A stretch of DNA of 64,000 nt from Psychrobium sp051201665. GTDB taxonomy: Bacteria; Pseudomonadota; Gammaproteobacteria; Enterobacterales; Psychrobiaceae. A program made the position numbers and the translations under genes. Where the stretch lies: NCBI RefSeq assembly GCF_051201665.1, contig NZ_CP179210.1, forward strand, positions 3,906,001-3,970,000, read 5' to 3'. This document shows positions 28,335-37,149 of the stretch, piece by piece. Every line of letters begins with the position of its first letter. Positions within the stretch are counted from its first letter, which is position 1. The notes beneath the pieces were generated by a model. It made no database searches. It saw nothing but the letters and a program-made list of their open reading frames with translations, and was not told the origin of the DNA.

Positions 28335-28358
28335 GCCGCATTCAAATGCGGCTTTTTT
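28335..28358 (+). terminator. Rho-independent terminator of hemB
   Basis: GCCGCA, a 6-base loop and TGCGGC, followed by six T. It begins 32 bases after the hemB stop. Confidence 0.88.
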
Positions 28359-28370
28359 ATTTCAAAGATC

Positions 28371-28911
28371 TTAGCCCATTGCTAAGTGAAAAGCGTTGAA
28401 CTTATTACCATCTAAGTCGCGAAAGTATCCGGCGTAAAACCCGGGCATCTCATCACGAGGGCCTGACTTGCCCTCACAAGTCGCTCCCAGTTCAATGGCC
28501 TTTTCATAAAAGGCATCTACTTGTTCTGGAGAGTCCATAGACAAAGCAACCATCACCCCATTTCCAACCGTCGCTTTCTCACCATCAAATGGCTTAGTAA
28601 CTGACACTCCAGGCTTATCTGGCGCAGGCGCCCAAGCAACAAATGAATCCGTTTCAATAAAACGGCCAATGCCTATTGAGCCAAACAACTCATCAAAAAA
28701 TGCCGTAGATCTCGCTAGATCGTTAGTACCCAGCGTTATACCAATTGCATTAAGTAAGTGATCTTGTTGTGCGTAGAGAAAATCAGCTAAAACAAGGCGC
28801 TCGATTGACTAATAGCTGGCTATTAGGATTGAGAGCAACGCCATTTTAGTTAATTTTAACAAGTACAAGTGGGCAAATATTTAATGCAATTGGTATTACA
28901 TATCCAATCAT
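28371..28911 (-). pseudogene. VOC (glyoxalase-like) family gene split by repeat element copy 2
   Basis: The native start is the ATG at 28911, with AGGAG eight bases upstream. It gives MIGYV and then runs into the repeat element (28739-28895) and stops inside it. Removing the element and one TTA duplicate (left with 28896-28911 plus 28371-28735) restores a 126-aa frame beginning MIGYVTLGTNDLARSTAFFD. That is the usual N-terminus and length of this small VOC subfamily. The downstream fragment alone could restart only at an alternative TTG (28688), without the first beta strand. The gene is almost certainly inactivated. The substrate of the intact family member is unknown. Confidence 0.88.
28739..28895 (+). 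mobile_element. MITE-like repeat, copy 2 (157 bp, full length)
   Basis: Perfect 15-bp terminal inverted repeats, flanked by the direct repeat TTA (28736-28738 and 28896-28898). It is inserted near the fifth codon of the minus-strand VOC gene. The interior looks identical to copy 4. There is no ORF of its own. Confidence 0.93.
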
Positions 28912-28965
28912 TACCATAGCTCCTATAGATTAAAGAGTCTCTAACCTAACACAAATTTTAGGCAT

Positions 28966-28994
28966 AAAAAAACCCAGCCGAAGCTGGGTTTTTT
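28966..28994. terminator. Terminator of the alpha operon (after rplQ)
   Basis: AACCCAGC and its inverse complement around a CGAA loop (TTCG on the transcribed minus strand), with A/T runs on both sides. It lies 34 bases downstream of the rplQ stop. Confidence 0.9.
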
Positions 28995-29027
28995 AAAGAC
29001 TAAATATTGCTACTTAGTCGGAAGAAA

Positions 29028-29420
29028 TTAATCTTCTGAAGACTCTTCTTCTTGTTCAACTACTGGGCGGTTAACTAGCTCAATGTATGCCATTGGAGCA
29101 TTGTCACCCGCACGGAAGCCGCACTTAAGAATACGAGTATAACCGCCTGGGCGATCTTCATAACGTTTACCTAGATCGGTGAACAATTTACCTACAACCG
29201 CTTTATCACGTGTGCGGGCAAATGCTAAACGACGGTTAGCAACGCTGTCACTCTTAGCGAGTGTGATTAATGGTTCAACTACGCGACGCAGTTCTTTTGC
29301 CTTTGGCAAAGTCGTCTTGATAACTTCGTTTTCTAACAAAGATACCGCCATGTTGCGAAACATAGCTTGACGGTGACTGCTGTTACGGTTCAGTTGACGT
29401 CCACTCTTACGATGGCGCAT
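29028..29420 (-). CDS. rplQ: 50S ribosomal protein L17
   Basis: 130 aa. It begins MRHRKSGRQLNRNSSHRQAM, the nearly invariant L17 N-terminus. The acidic C-terminal tail EQEEESSED is longer than strictly needed. Last gene of the alpha operon, 50 bp after rpoA. Confidence 0.97.
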   Translation of the reverse strand: MRHRKSGRQLNRNSSHRQAMFRNMAVSLLENEVIKTTLPKAKELRRVVEPLITLAKSDSVANRRLAFARTRDKAVVGKLFTDLGKRYEDRPGGYTRILKCGFRAGDNAPMAYIELVNRPVVEQEEESSED

Positions 29421-29470
29421 GACCTTATCCTTTTAACTAAATCTTGTTCGACAATTAACTAAATTGCTGA

Positions 29471-30460
29471 TTATAGTGCGTCAGAGATACTAGCCGGTGG
29501 CCAGTTTTCTAAACGCATACCTAAAGACAGACCGCGTGAAGCAAGTACATCTTTAATTTCAGTAAGCGATTTCTTACCTAAGTTAGGAGTTTTTAACAAC
29601 TCAACTTCGGTACGCTGCACTAAATCACCAATATAGTGAATAGCTTCGGCTTTCAAACAGTTAGCCGAACGAACTGTGAGTTCAAGATCGTCTACAGGAC
29701 GCAGCAGGATCGGATCGAACTCTGGCTTCTCTTCTTTCTCTTCAACTTCTGTTACATCACGTAAATCTACGAATGCATCTAGTTGCTCAGCAAGGATCGT
29801 TGAAGCACGACGAATCGCTTCTTCAGGATCAAGAGTACCGTTAGTTGTCATATCGATAACCAACTTATCTAAGTCAGTACGTTGTTCTACACGAGCAGCT
29901 TCAACGTTATATGCGATACGAACAACCGGGCTATAAGAAGAATCAACTAACAAACGACCAATTGGACGCTCTTCATCTTCGTCAGATTGACGAGCTGTAG
30001 CTGGCTCATAACCACGACCCATTTCAACCTTGATACGCATGTTAACTTCACCATCTTCTGAAAGATGACAAATAACATGGTCAGGGTTTACTATTTCAAC
30101 ATCACCATCATGGGTAATGTCACCTGCCGTCACAGGGCCTGCTCCACTCTTTGAGAGTGTCAACATAGCTTCAGTTTTACCTTCCAACTTAACTGATAAA
30201 CCTTTTAGGTTTAGTAAGATTTCAAGTACATCTTCTTGAACACCTTCTTTCGAAGAATATTCGTGAAGTACACCATCGATCTCAACTTCAGTTACGGCAC
30301 AACCAGGCATTGACGATAATAAAATGCGACGTAGCGCATTACCTAGTGTATGACCAAATCCACGCTCTAAAGGCTCTAAAATAACCTTTGAACGAGTAGC
30401 ACTGACTTGTTCGATTTCGACAAGTCGTGGCTTTAGAAATTCTGTAACAGAACCCTGCAT
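29471..30460 (-). CDS. rpoA: RNA polymerase alpha subunit
   Basis: 329 aa, standard length. The N-terminal dimerisation domain contains GFGHTLGNALRRILLSSMPG. A flexible linker at about 235-250 is followed by the C-terminal domain (about 250-329) with LTVRSANCLKAEAIHYIGDL and TPNLGKKSLTEIKD, which binds UP elements and activators such as CRP. Lies between rpsD and rplQ as in other proteobacteria. Confidence 0.98.
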   Translation of the reverse strand: MQGSVTEFLKPRLVEIEQVSATRSKVILEPLERGFGHTLGNALRRILLSSMPGCAVTEVEIDGVLHEYSSKEGVQEDVLEILLNLKGLSVKLEGKTEAMLTLSKSGAGPVTAGDITHDGDVEIVNPDHVICHLSEDGEVNMRIKVEMGRGYEPATARQSDEDEERPIGRLLVDSSYSPVVRIAYNVEAARVEQRTDLDKLVIDMTTNGTLDPEEAIRRASTILAEQLDAFVDLRDVTEVEEKEEKPEFDPILLRPVDDLELTVRSANCLKAEAIHYIGDLVQRTEVELLKTPNLGKKSLTEIKDVLASRGLSLGMRLENWPPASISDAL

Positions 30461-30483
30461 TGTGTCCTCTCTTATTATTAGCT

Positions 30484-31104
30484 CTACTTAGAGTAAAGCT
30501 CGACGATCAGCTGTTCGTTGATTTCCGCAGACAAATCACTACGTTCTGGAAGGCGCTTGAAAGTACCTTCGAATTTAGTGTTGTCAACTTCAACCCAAGC
30601 ACTAGGCTCGCGTTGTGCGGCCAATTCTAATGAAGCGGCAATACGTGCTTGCTTCTTAGACTTTTCGCGAACGCTGATTACGTCGCTAGGCTTAACGTTA
30701 TACGACGGAATGTTTACTACTTGACCGTTTACTAAAATAGCTTTATGGCTAACTAGCTGACGTGATTCAGAACGAGTAGATCCGAATCCCATGCGGTAAA
30801 CAACATTATCCAAACGACCTTCAAGGATAACTAATAGGTTTTCACCTGTGTTACCTTTAAGACGTGCAGCGTCTTTGTAATAGTTGCGGAATTGCTTTTC
30901 TAATACACCGTACATACGACGTACTTTTTGCTTTTCACGTAATTGAATACCGTATTCTGATAAACGAGTTCTGCGCGCTCCGTGAACACCAGGCACTTGC
31001 TCGATGTTACATTTAGAGTCGATTGCGCGAACGCCGCTCTTCAAGAAAAGGTCAGTACCTTCTCTACGGCTTAGTTTGAGTTTTGGACCCAAATATCTTG
31101 CCAT
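30484..31104 (-). CDS. rpsD: 30S ribosomal protein S4
   Basis: 206 aa. N-terminal MARYLGPKLKLSRREGTDL and the S4 RNA-binding domain (about 95-155, RLDNVVYRMGFGSTRSESRQLV) are clear. Primary 16S rRNA binder and, in E. coli, the translational repressor of the alpha operon. A matching S4-type leader is seen upstream of rpsM (31917-31985). Confidence 0.98.
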   Translation of the reverse strand: MARYLGPKLKLSRREGTDLFLKSGVRAIDSKCNIEQVPGVHGARRTRLSEYGIQLREKQKVRRMYGVLEKQFRNYYKDAARLKGNTGENLLVILEGRLDNVVYRMGFGSTRSESRQLVSHKAILVNGQVVNIPSYNVKPSDVISVREKSKKQARIAASLELAAQREPSAWVEVDNTKFEGTFKRLPERSDLSAEINEQLIVELYSK

Positions 31105-31157
31105 GTTCTTTCTCCAACTGGCCTAAAAAATTAGTCTAAACGTTACCTAATAAAAGG

Positions 31158-31547
31158 TTAAACGCGACGTTTCTTAGGTGGACGACAACCATTGTGCGGA
31201 ATAGGAGTAACATCAGTGATGTTAGTGATCTTGTAACCCACTGCATTTAATGCACGGATTGCTGATTCACGACCTGGTCCCGGACCTTTTACGAATACTT
31301 CAATGTTCTTTAAACCGTATTCTTTCGCAGCTTCACCAGCGCGTTCAGCAGCAACCTGTGCAGCGAACGGTGTTGATTTACGAGAACCACGGAAGCCAGA
31401 ACCACCAGATGTTGCCCATGAAAGAGCGTTACCTTGGCGATCAGTCAACGTAATGATTGTGTTGTTAAAAGAAGCATGGATATGAGCCATGCCGTCTGCG
31501 ACTTGCTTACGTACGCGCTTACGAGAACGTGATGGAGTTTTAGCCAT
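31158..31547 (-). CDS. rpsK: 30S ribosomal protein S11
   Basis: 129 aa. GMAHIHASFNNTIITLTDRQGN and the C-terminal TDVTPIPHNGCRPPKKRRV are diagnostic of S11, which lies on the platform near the mRNA exit. It follows rpsM by 12 bases. Confidence 0.98.
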   Translation of the reverse strand: MAKTPSRSRKRVRKQVADGMAHIHASFNNTIITLTDRQGNALSWATSGGSGFRGSRKSTPFAAQVAAERAGEAAKEYGLKNIEVFVKGPGPGRESAIRALNAVGYKITNITDVTPIPHNGCRPPKKRRV

Positions 31548-31559
31548 AATTTATCCCGC

Positions 31560-31916
31560 CTACTTCTTAATCGGTTTACGAGGACCCTTACGAGTACGAG
31601 CGTTCGTTTTAGTACGCTGTCCACGTAGAGGCAAGCTCTTACGATGACGTAGGCCGCGGTTACAACCGAGATCCATTAGTCGTTTAATGTTCATAGAAAC
31701 TTCACGACGTAAATCACCTTCAACAGTGAATTCGCCAACGGCGTTACGTAGAACATCTAATTGTGTTTCGTCTAATTCCTTGATCTTAACATCTTCAGCA
31801 ATACCCGTTGATGCACAGATAGCCTGTGCACGAGTAAGACCGATGCCATAAATTGACGTCAGTGCGATTACTGTGTGTTTCTGATCAGGAATGTTAATGC
31901 CAGCGATACGGGCCAC
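31560..31916 (-). CDS. rpsM: 30S ribosomal protein S13
   Basis: 118 aa, starting at GTG (31914-31916) with GAGGAG upstream, as in E. coli where rpsM also uses GTG. MARIAGINIPDQKHTVIALTSIYGIG and the C-terminal RGQRTKTNARTRKGPRKPIKK are typical. S13 forms head-to-50S bridges. First gene of the alpha operon behind the S4-responsive leader. Confidence 0.98.
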   Translation of the reverse strand: MARIAGINIPDQKHTVIALTSIYGIGLTRAQAICASTGIAEDVKIKELDETQLDVLRNAVGEFTVEGDLRREVSMNIKRLMDLGCNRGLRHRKSLPLRGQRTKTNARTRKGPRKPIKK

Positions 31917-31985
31917 TGTAGCACTCCTCTAAGTTTAATGGACTGGGGTCGAAAAGCCCGTTAGGATACTCGACCTCATGTCAGT
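31917..31985 (-). promoter_or_regulatory. Alpha-operon leader (S4-binding pseudoknot type)
   Basis: On the minus strand the sequence GAGTATCCTAACGGGCTTTT lies about 30 bases before GAGGAGTGCTACAGTGG at the rpsM start. This closely follows the E. coli alpha leader (GAGTATCC, then ACGGGCTTTTC, then GGAGTGC and a GTG start), where S4 traps the ribosome at a pseudoknot. The two GGTCGA/TCGACC arms flanking the element support pairing. Regulation by S4 is inferred from this similarity. Confidence 0.75.
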
Positions 31986-32039
31986 TTGCAAATTAATTTT
32001 GCACCAAGCATAACTACGCCTGATGCAATATTTTCTTTC

Positions 32040-32153
32040 TTAACCTTGACGTTGCTTATGACGTGGTTCTGTACAAAGAACACGAACAACACCATGGCGT
32101 TTGATGACCTTGCAGTTACGGCAGATCTTCTTTACTGATGCACGAACTTTCAT
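32040..32153 (-). CDS. rpmJ: 50S ribosomal protein L36
   Basis: 37 aa, beginning MKVRASVKKICRNCKVIKRH. It is the zinc-ribbon (Cys-containing) form with CxxC and a later Cys/His pair (VLCTEPRHKQRQG). Last gene of the spc operon, 30 bp after secY and 123 bp before rpsM. Confidence 0.96.
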   Translation of the reverse strand: MKVRASVKKICRNCKVIKRHGVVRVLCTEPRHKQRQG

Positions 32154-32183
32154 ATCATTACTCCAATAATACTATCTTAAGGA

Positions 32184-33497
32184 CTAACCTTTAAGATTAG
32201 CTTTCTTCATGACCGAATCATACTGATGAGACATCAGATGGGTCTGAACTTGAGCCATGAAATCCATGATTACTACAACCATAATTAGTAGCGATGTGCC
32301 ACCAAAGTAAAATTGTACATTCATAGACATGGTCATGAACTCTGGTACCAAACAAATAAAGGTAATGTACAACGCACCAGCAAAGGTTAAACGTGTCATT
32401 ATCTTATCGATATATTTCGATGTTTGCTCACCAGGGCGAATTCCTGGAACAAATGCACCACTCTTCTTCAAGTTATCAGCAGTTTCACGCGGATTGAAAA
32501 CCAATGCCGTGTAGAAAAAGCAGAAGAAGATTATAGCAGCCGCATAAAGCATTGAATACAACGGTTGTCCTGGCGCAATTGCCAATGACAAATCAGCTAA
32601 CCAAGTTAATCCCTCAGTTTGACCGAACCATTGCCCCAGTGTACCCGGGAACAAAATAATACTTGATGCGAAAATTGGTGGGATAACACCCGCCATATTT
32701 ACCTTTAACGGTAAATGTGTGCTTTGCGCTGCAAAAACTTTACGTCCTTGCTGACGTTTCGCATAGTTTACCACAATGCGACGCTGTCCACGCTCTACAA
32801 ACACCACAAGATATGTGACGGCGAACATAATTCCGGCCAATAATAATGCCAGTAGTGGATTTAGATCCCCTTGACGCGCTTGCTCAACCATTGAACCTAG
32901 TGCTGATGGCAAGCCGGCAACGATGCCAGCGAAAATCAAGATAGAGATACCGTTACCGATACCACGCTCTGTGATTTGCTCACCTAACCACATTAAGAAC
33001 ATTGTGCCCGTTACCAAGCTCACTACAGCTACAAAGTAGAATGCAGGGCCTGGACTAACAACAAGTCCGGCAATGAGGTTTGGCAACCCAGTAGCAATAC
33101 CAATTGCTTGGAAGGTTGCCAACACTAGCGTACCCCAACGGGTGTATTGACTGATCTTACGACGACCAGCTTCACCTTCTTTCTTTAGTTCTGCCATAGC
33201 AGGATGTACCACGGTCATTAACTGCATGATAATACTTGCAGAAATGTACGGCATGATACCTAAAGCAAAGATAGAGGCACGTTCAAGGGCCCCACCTGAA
33301 AACATGTTAAACATGCTCAGGATGGTTCCTTTTTGCTGTTCAAACAGCTGGGCTAGTACTGCGGCGTCAACACCAGGAATTGGAACAAATGAGCCTGCTC
33401 TAAACACGATAATCGCACCTAAAACAAACCACAAGCGCGATTTCAGTTCAGAAAGGCCGCCTTGTGCACCTTGCATATCTTTTCCTGGTTTAGCCAT
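32184..33497 (-). CDS. secY: Protein translocase subunit SecY
   Basis: 437 aa, ten membrane helices. Plug and pore regions include GRRKISQYTRWGTLVLATFQ and MWLGEQITERGIGNGISILIFAGIVAGLP. The C-terminal cytoplasmic loop with AFVPGIRPGEQTSKYIDKI binds ribosome and SecA. It is the central channel of the Sec translocon, encoded within the spc operon between rplO and rpmJ. Confidence 0.98.
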   Translation of the reverse strand: MAKPGKDMQGAQGGLSELKSRLWFVLGAIIVFRAGSFVPIPGVDAAVLAQLFEQQKGTILSMFNMFSGGALERASIFALGIMPYISASIIMQLMTVVHPAMAELKKEGEAGRRKISQYTRWGTLVLATFQAIGIATGLPNLIAGLVVSPGPAFYFVAVVSLVTGTMFLMWLGEQITERGIGNGISILIFAGIVAGLPSALGSMVEQARQGDLNPLLALLLAGIMFAVTYLVVFVERGQRRIVVNYAKRQQGRKVFAAQSTHLPLKVNMAGVIPPIFASSIILFPGTLGQWFGQTEGLTWLADLSLAIAPGQPLYSMLYAAAIIFFCFFYTALVFNPRETADNLKKSGAFVPGIRPGEQTSKYIDKIMTRLTFAGALYITFICLVPEFMTMSMNVQFYFGGTSLLIMVVVIMDFMAQVQTHLMSHQYDSVMKKANLKG

Positions 33498-33503
33498 CAG
33501 CTA

Positions 33504-33938
33504 CTATTCCTCGACTTTGCCACCGGCAGCTTCAATAGCTGCGCGGGCGCCTTTAGTTACACGTAGACCTTTAACGGTCACTGGGCGCTCAATAGTACCC
33601 GAAAGTACTACTTTAGCAAACTTAATGTTACGAGTAATAACGTTAGCTTCCATTAGGCTAGCTAGTTCAACTACGTCACCAGATACTTGAGCAATCTCGT
33701 GCAAGCGAACTTCAGCCGTTACCAATGCTTTACGTGAAGTAAAACCAAATTTTGGTAAACGTTGTTTCAAAGGCATTTGACCACCTTCAAAACCTGGACG
33801 AACACTACCGCCAGAACGTGACTTAAGACCTTTGTGACCACGACCACCAGTCTTACCAAGACCAGAACCGATACCACGGCCTACACGTTTAGCTACTTTT
33901 TTAGAGCCAGCAGCTGGTGAAAGAGTATTTAAACGCAT
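33504..33938 (-). CDS. rplO: 50S ribosomal protein L15
   Basis: 144 aa. MRLNTLSPAAGSKKVAKRVG followed by the Gly/Lys-rich GRGIGSGLGKTGGRGHKG stretch is typical. Six bases before secY and three after rpmD. Confidence 0.98.
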   Translation of the reverse strand: MRLNTLSPAAGSKKVAKRVGRGIGSGLGKTGGRGHKGLKSRSGGSVRPGFEGGQMPLKQRLPKFGFTSRKALVTAEVRLHEIAQVSGDVVELASLMEANVITRNIKFAKVVLSGTIERPVTVKGLRVTKGARAAIEAAGGKVEE

Positions 33939-33941
33939 GTC

Positions 33942-34124
33942 TTAATCCTCTACCTTAACCATGTAGTAAACTTTATTAATCATACCGCGAACTGAAGGAG
34001 TATCTTCAAGTTCAACAGTGTGGTTAATGCGACGTAAGCCAAGACCTGCTAAACAAGCTTTGTGCTTAGGTAAACGGCCGATTGAGCTCTTTACCTGAGT
34101 TACTTTAACTGTTTTATTAGCCAT
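33942..34124 (-). CDS. rpmD: 50S ribosomal protein L30
   Basis: 60 aa, the short bacterial form. KVTQVKSSIGRLPKHKACLAGLGLRRINHTV is the conserved core. It lies between rpsE and rplO with 3-base gaps. Confidence 0.98.
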   Translation of the reverse strand: MANKTVKVTQVKSSIGRLPKHKACLAGLGLRRINHTVELEDTPSVRGMINKVYYMVKVED

Positions 34125-34127
34125 TTC

Positions 34128-34631
34128 TTACTCCATGATCTCGTCAACGCTTAGACCACGTTTAGCCGCTACAGAAGAAGGCGTTTTCATACCTTCAAGA
34201 GCGTTAAACGTTGCGCGAACGATGTTGATCGGGTTAGTAGAACCGTAAGCTTTAGATAGTACGTTTTGTACACCTGCAACTTCTAATACTGCACGCATTG
34301 CGCCACCGGCGATGATACCAGTACCATCTGATGCTGGTTGCATGTAAACATTCGAACCCGAGTGCTTACCTTTGATTGCGTGTTGTAAGGTTGTACCTTT
34401 TAGGTTAACCGTGATTAAGTTGCGACGTGCTTTTTCCATTGCTTTTTGGATTGCAGCAGGCACTTCACGAGCCTTACCGTAACCAAAACCAATTTTACCA
34501 GCGCCATCACCCACAACAGTTAATGCTGTGAAGCTAAAGATACGACCACCTTTAACTACTTTAGATACACGGTTTACAGCGATTAGCTTTTCAGCCATGT
34601 CGCTTTGTTGTTGTTCTTCAAACTTTGCCAT
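34128..34631 (-). CDS. rpsE: 30S ribosomal protein S5
   Basis: 167 aa. The N-terminal double-stranded RNA-binding domain includes AVNRVSKVVKGGRIFSFTAL and VVGDGAGKIGFGYGKAREVP. The C-terminal VLEVAGVQNVLSKAYGSTNP is also typical. S5 contributes to decoding accuracy. Confidence 0.98.
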   Translation of the reverse strand: MAKFEEQQQSDMAEKLIAVNRVSKVVKGGRIFSFTALTVVGDGAGKIGFGYGKAREVPAAIQKAMEKARRNLITVNLKGTTLQHAIKGKHSGSNVYMQPASDGTGIIAGGAMRAVLEVAGVQNVLSKAYGSTNPINIVRATFNALEGMKTPSSVAAKRGLSVDEIME

Positions 34632-34641
34632 GATCTAACTC

Positions 34642-34995
34642 CTAGAATTTCAGACCAGCTTCACGAGCGGCATTTGCTAATGCTGCTACGCGGCCGTGGT
34701 ATTTGAAACCTGAACGATCGAATGCAACAGCAGTTACACCCTTTTCAACAGCACGTTCAGCAACAGTTTTACCAACAAGAGTTGCTGCTTCAACGTTACC
34801 TGTGCTCTTTAGTTCAGTACGGATCGCTTTTTCAGCTGTAGAAGCGCTAGCTACTACATCGCCAGAACCTGCAGCGATTACTTGAGCGTAGATATGGCTA
34901 GACGTACGGTGTACAACTAAACGCGTAGCGCTTAGTTCTGCCATTTTTGCGCGGGCGCGAGTAGCGCGGCGCAAACGAGATGTTTTCTTATCCAT
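34642..34995 (-). CDS. rplR: 50S ribosomal protein L18
   Basis: 117 aa, binds 5S rRNA. MDKKTSRLRRATRARAKMAE and the C-terminal FDRSGFKYHGRVAALANAAR match L18. Ten bases separate it from both rplF and rpsE. Confidence 0.98.
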   Translation of the reverse strand: MDKKTSRLRRATRARAKMAELSATRLVVHRTSSHIYAQVIAAGSGDVVASASTAEKAIRTELKSTGNVEAATLVGKTVAERAVEKGVTAVAFDRSGFKYHGRVAALANAAREAGLKF

Positions 34996-35004
34996 CGTAT
35001 TTAC

Positions 35005-35538
35005 CTACTTCTTCTTAGCTTCTTTACGGCGTACATGTTCGTCAGCATAGCGAACACCTTTACCTTTATAAGGCTCTGGTGGACGGTAAGCGCGAATTTT
35101 TGCAGCAACCTGGTTTACAACCTGGTTGTCTACGCCTTTAAGAACGATTTCAGTTTGACTTGGACACTCAGCTGTAACACCTTCAGGTAGTTCGTGAACT
35201 ACTGGGTGAGAAAAACCAAGTGAAAGGTCGATTGACTTACCAGCGATTTTCGCACGGTAACCAACACCAACTAGTTCAAGTTTCTTCTCGAAACCTTCGC
35301 TAGTACCTTTAACCATGTTGTTAACTAGAGCGCGAGCTGTACCAGCTTGCGCCCAACCGTCAACCGAACCTTCAGCAGGTGCGAATTTAACAGCATTGTC
35401 TTCAACAGTTAAGGCTACTTGCGCGTTAAATACGCGAGTTAGTGAACCTTTACCACCTTTTACGGTGATTTCCTGACCGTTTAGAGATACCTCTACGCCA
35501 GCAGGAATTGCAACGGGTGCTTTTGCGACACGTGACAT
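35005..35538 (-). CDS. rplF: 50S ribosomal protein L6
   Basis: 177 aa with two tandem L6 domains. MSRVAKAPVAIPAGVEVSLN opens it, and the C-terminal KIRAYRPPEPYKGKGVRYAD is the family signature. Located near the GTPase-associated centre of the 50S subunit. Confidence 0.98.
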   Translation of the reverse strand: MSRVAKAPVAIPAGVEVSLNGQEITVKGGKGSLTRVFNAQVALTVEDNAVKFAPAEGSVDGWAQAGTARALVNNMVKGTSEGFEKKLELVGVGYRAKIAGKSIDLSLGFSHPVVHELPEGVTAECPSQTEIVLKGVDNQVVNQVAAKIRAYRPPEPYKGKGVRYADEHVRRKEAKKK

Positions 35539-35551
35539 TGTAAACTCCTTA

Positions 35552-35944
35552 TTAAGCTACGTAGCAGATGATCTCGCCACCCATGCCCGCTTTACGCGCT
35601 GCACGGTCGGTCATCAAACCTTTAGAAGTAGAAACTACAGCAACGCCCATGCCAGCCATGATTTTTGGCAGCTCGTCTTTGCCCTTATAAATGCGAAGAC
35701 CAGGGCGGCTCACACGTTGGATAGTTTCGATTACTTGTTTGCCTTCGAAGTACTTTAAAGTTACTTCTAATTCTGATTTTACTTCACCAGAAACAGCGTA
35801 GTCAGTAATATAACCTTCATCTTTAAGTAATTTAGCAATAGCTACTTTAAGTTTTGAAGAAGGCATAGATACAGCAGTTTTTGCTGCTTTCTGACCATTA
35901 CGGATGCGTGTTAGCATATCCGCGATAGGATCTTGCATGCTCAT
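35552..35944 (-). CDS. rpsH: 30S ribosomal protein S8
   Basis: 130 aa. MSMQDPIADMLTRIRNGQ and the C-terminal GLMTDRAARKAGMGGEIICYV are diagnostic. In E. coli S8 represses the spc operon; the operator was not located here. Confidence 0.98.
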   Translation of the reverse strand: MSMQDPIADMLTRIRNGQKAAKTAVSMPSSKLKVAIAKLLKDEGYITDYAVSGEVKSELEVTLKYFEGKQVIETIQRVSRPGLRIYKGKDELPKIMAGMGVAVVSTSKGLMTDRAARKAGMGGEIICYVA

Positions 35945-35959
35945 ATTAGCGTACTCCGA

Positions 35960-36265
35960 TTACCAAGAGGCTTTTGTTAAGCCAGGGATTTCACCGCGCA
36001 TCGCCGCTTCACGCGTCTTGATGCGACTCATACCGAACTTACGTAGGAAGCCGTGTGGACGACCTGTAACGTTACAACGGTTGCGAGCACGAGATTTACT
36101 AGAATCACGTGGCAATGATTGCAGTGTTAAAACTGCATCCCACTTTTCTTCTTCAGAAGCAGTTACGCTGCTGATAATCGCTTTTAGAGCAGCACGCTTT
36201 TCGGCGTACTTCGCTGCTAATTTCGCGCGTTTGACCTCACGGGCCTTCATTGATTGCTTTGCCAT
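35960..36265 (-). CDS. rpsN: 30S ribosomal protein S14
   Basis: 101 aa, the long form without the zinc-binding cysteines. MAKQSMKAREVKRAKLAAKY and RNRCNVTGRPHGFLRKFGMS are typical. Lies between rplE and rpsH. Confidence 0.98.
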   Translation of the reverse strand: MAKQSMKAREVKRAKLAAKYAEKRAALKAIISSVTASEEEKWDAVLTLQSLPRDSSKSRARNRCNVTGRPHGFLRKFGMSRIKTREAAMRGEIPGLTKASW

Positions 36266-36276
36266 AACCCTACACC

Positions 36277-36816
36277 TTATTTGCGGAATGGGAAGTTGAA
36301 TGCGGCTAACAGAGCTCGACCTTCATCGTTGCTAGATGCAGTAGTACCAATGGTAATATCCATACCACGGATTTTGTCTACTTTATCGTAATCGATTTCA
36401 GGGAAGATAATCTGTTCACGTACACCCATGCTGTAGTTACCACGACCGTCAAAAGACTTGTCTGATAAACCACGGAAGTCACGGATACGAGGAATTGAAA
36501 TAGAGATTAAACGCTCTAAAAATTCCCACATACGCTCGCCACGTAGGGTGACTTTACAACCAATTGGGTAGCCTTCACGGATTTTAAAGCCAGCAACAGA
36601 TTTGCGGGCAACAGTGATTACAGGTTTTTGACCAGCGATTGCTGTCATGTCTTTAACTGCGTGCTCTAGTACCTTTTTATCGGCTAGTGCTTCACCAACA
36701 CCCATGTTAAGGGTGATTTTTTCAATCCGAGGGACTTGCATGACACTGGTAAAACCAAACTCTTCTTTAAGTTTGTTTACTACAGTCTCGTTGTAATAAC
36801 CATGCAGTTTCGCCAT
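36277..36816 (-). CDS. rplE: 50S ribosomal protein L5
   Basis: 179 aa, binds 5S rRNA and contacts P-site tRNA. KITLNMGVGEALADKKVLEHA and DFRGLSDKSFDGRGNYSMG are conserved. The C-terminal GRALLAAFNFPFRK is typical. Thirteen bases follow rplX. Confidence 0.98.
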   Translation of the reverse strand: MAKLHGYYNETVVNKLKEEFGFTSVMQVPRIEKITLNMGVGEALADKKVLEHAVKDMTAIAGQKPVITVARKSVAGFKIREGYPIGCKVTLRGERMWEFLERLISISIPRIRDFRGLSDKSFDGRGNYSMGVREQIIFPEIDYDKVDKIRGMDITIGTTASSNDEGRALLAAFNFPFRK

Positions 36817-36829
36817 CGTTAACTCCGAA

Positions 36830-37138
36830 TTAAACTAGTTCATTATTAGACTTGAAGAAACGAACTTTTTTGCCGTCTTCTAGTCGGAAACCAACACGAC
36901 TTGCTTTGCCATCGGCATCTACAAGTGCAATGTTAGACATTTGGATTGGTGCTTCTTTCTCAACAATACCGCCAGCTACGCCCAATTGTGGGTTTGGCTT
37001 TTGGTGTTTCTTGATTAGGTTTACACCTTCTACAATTGCTTTACCGTCAGCTTGCACGCTTAATACTTTACCGCGCTTGCCTTTATCTTTACCGGCTAAA
37101 ACAATGATTTCATCATTTTGACGAATTTTCGCTGCCAT
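36830..37138 (-). CDS. rplX: 50S ribosomal protein L24
   Basis: 102 aa. A KOW motif lies in DEIIVLAGKDKGKRGKVLSV, and GVNLIKKHQKPNPQ follows. Assembly initiator protein of the 50S subunit. Eleven bases follow rplN. Confidence 0.98.
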   Translation of the reverse strand: MAAKIRQNDEIIVLAGKDKGKRGKVLSVQADGKAIVEGVNLIKKHQKPNPQLGVAGGIVEKEAPIQMSNIALVDADGKASRVGFRLEDGKKVRFFKSNNELV

Positions 37139-37149
37139 GATTAATTTCC

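Noticed and set aside
28371..28688. Complete 105-aa VOC protein starting at TTG
   Set aside because: Coding similarity continues upstream of the TTG and the true start with AGGAG lies on the far side of the repeat element.
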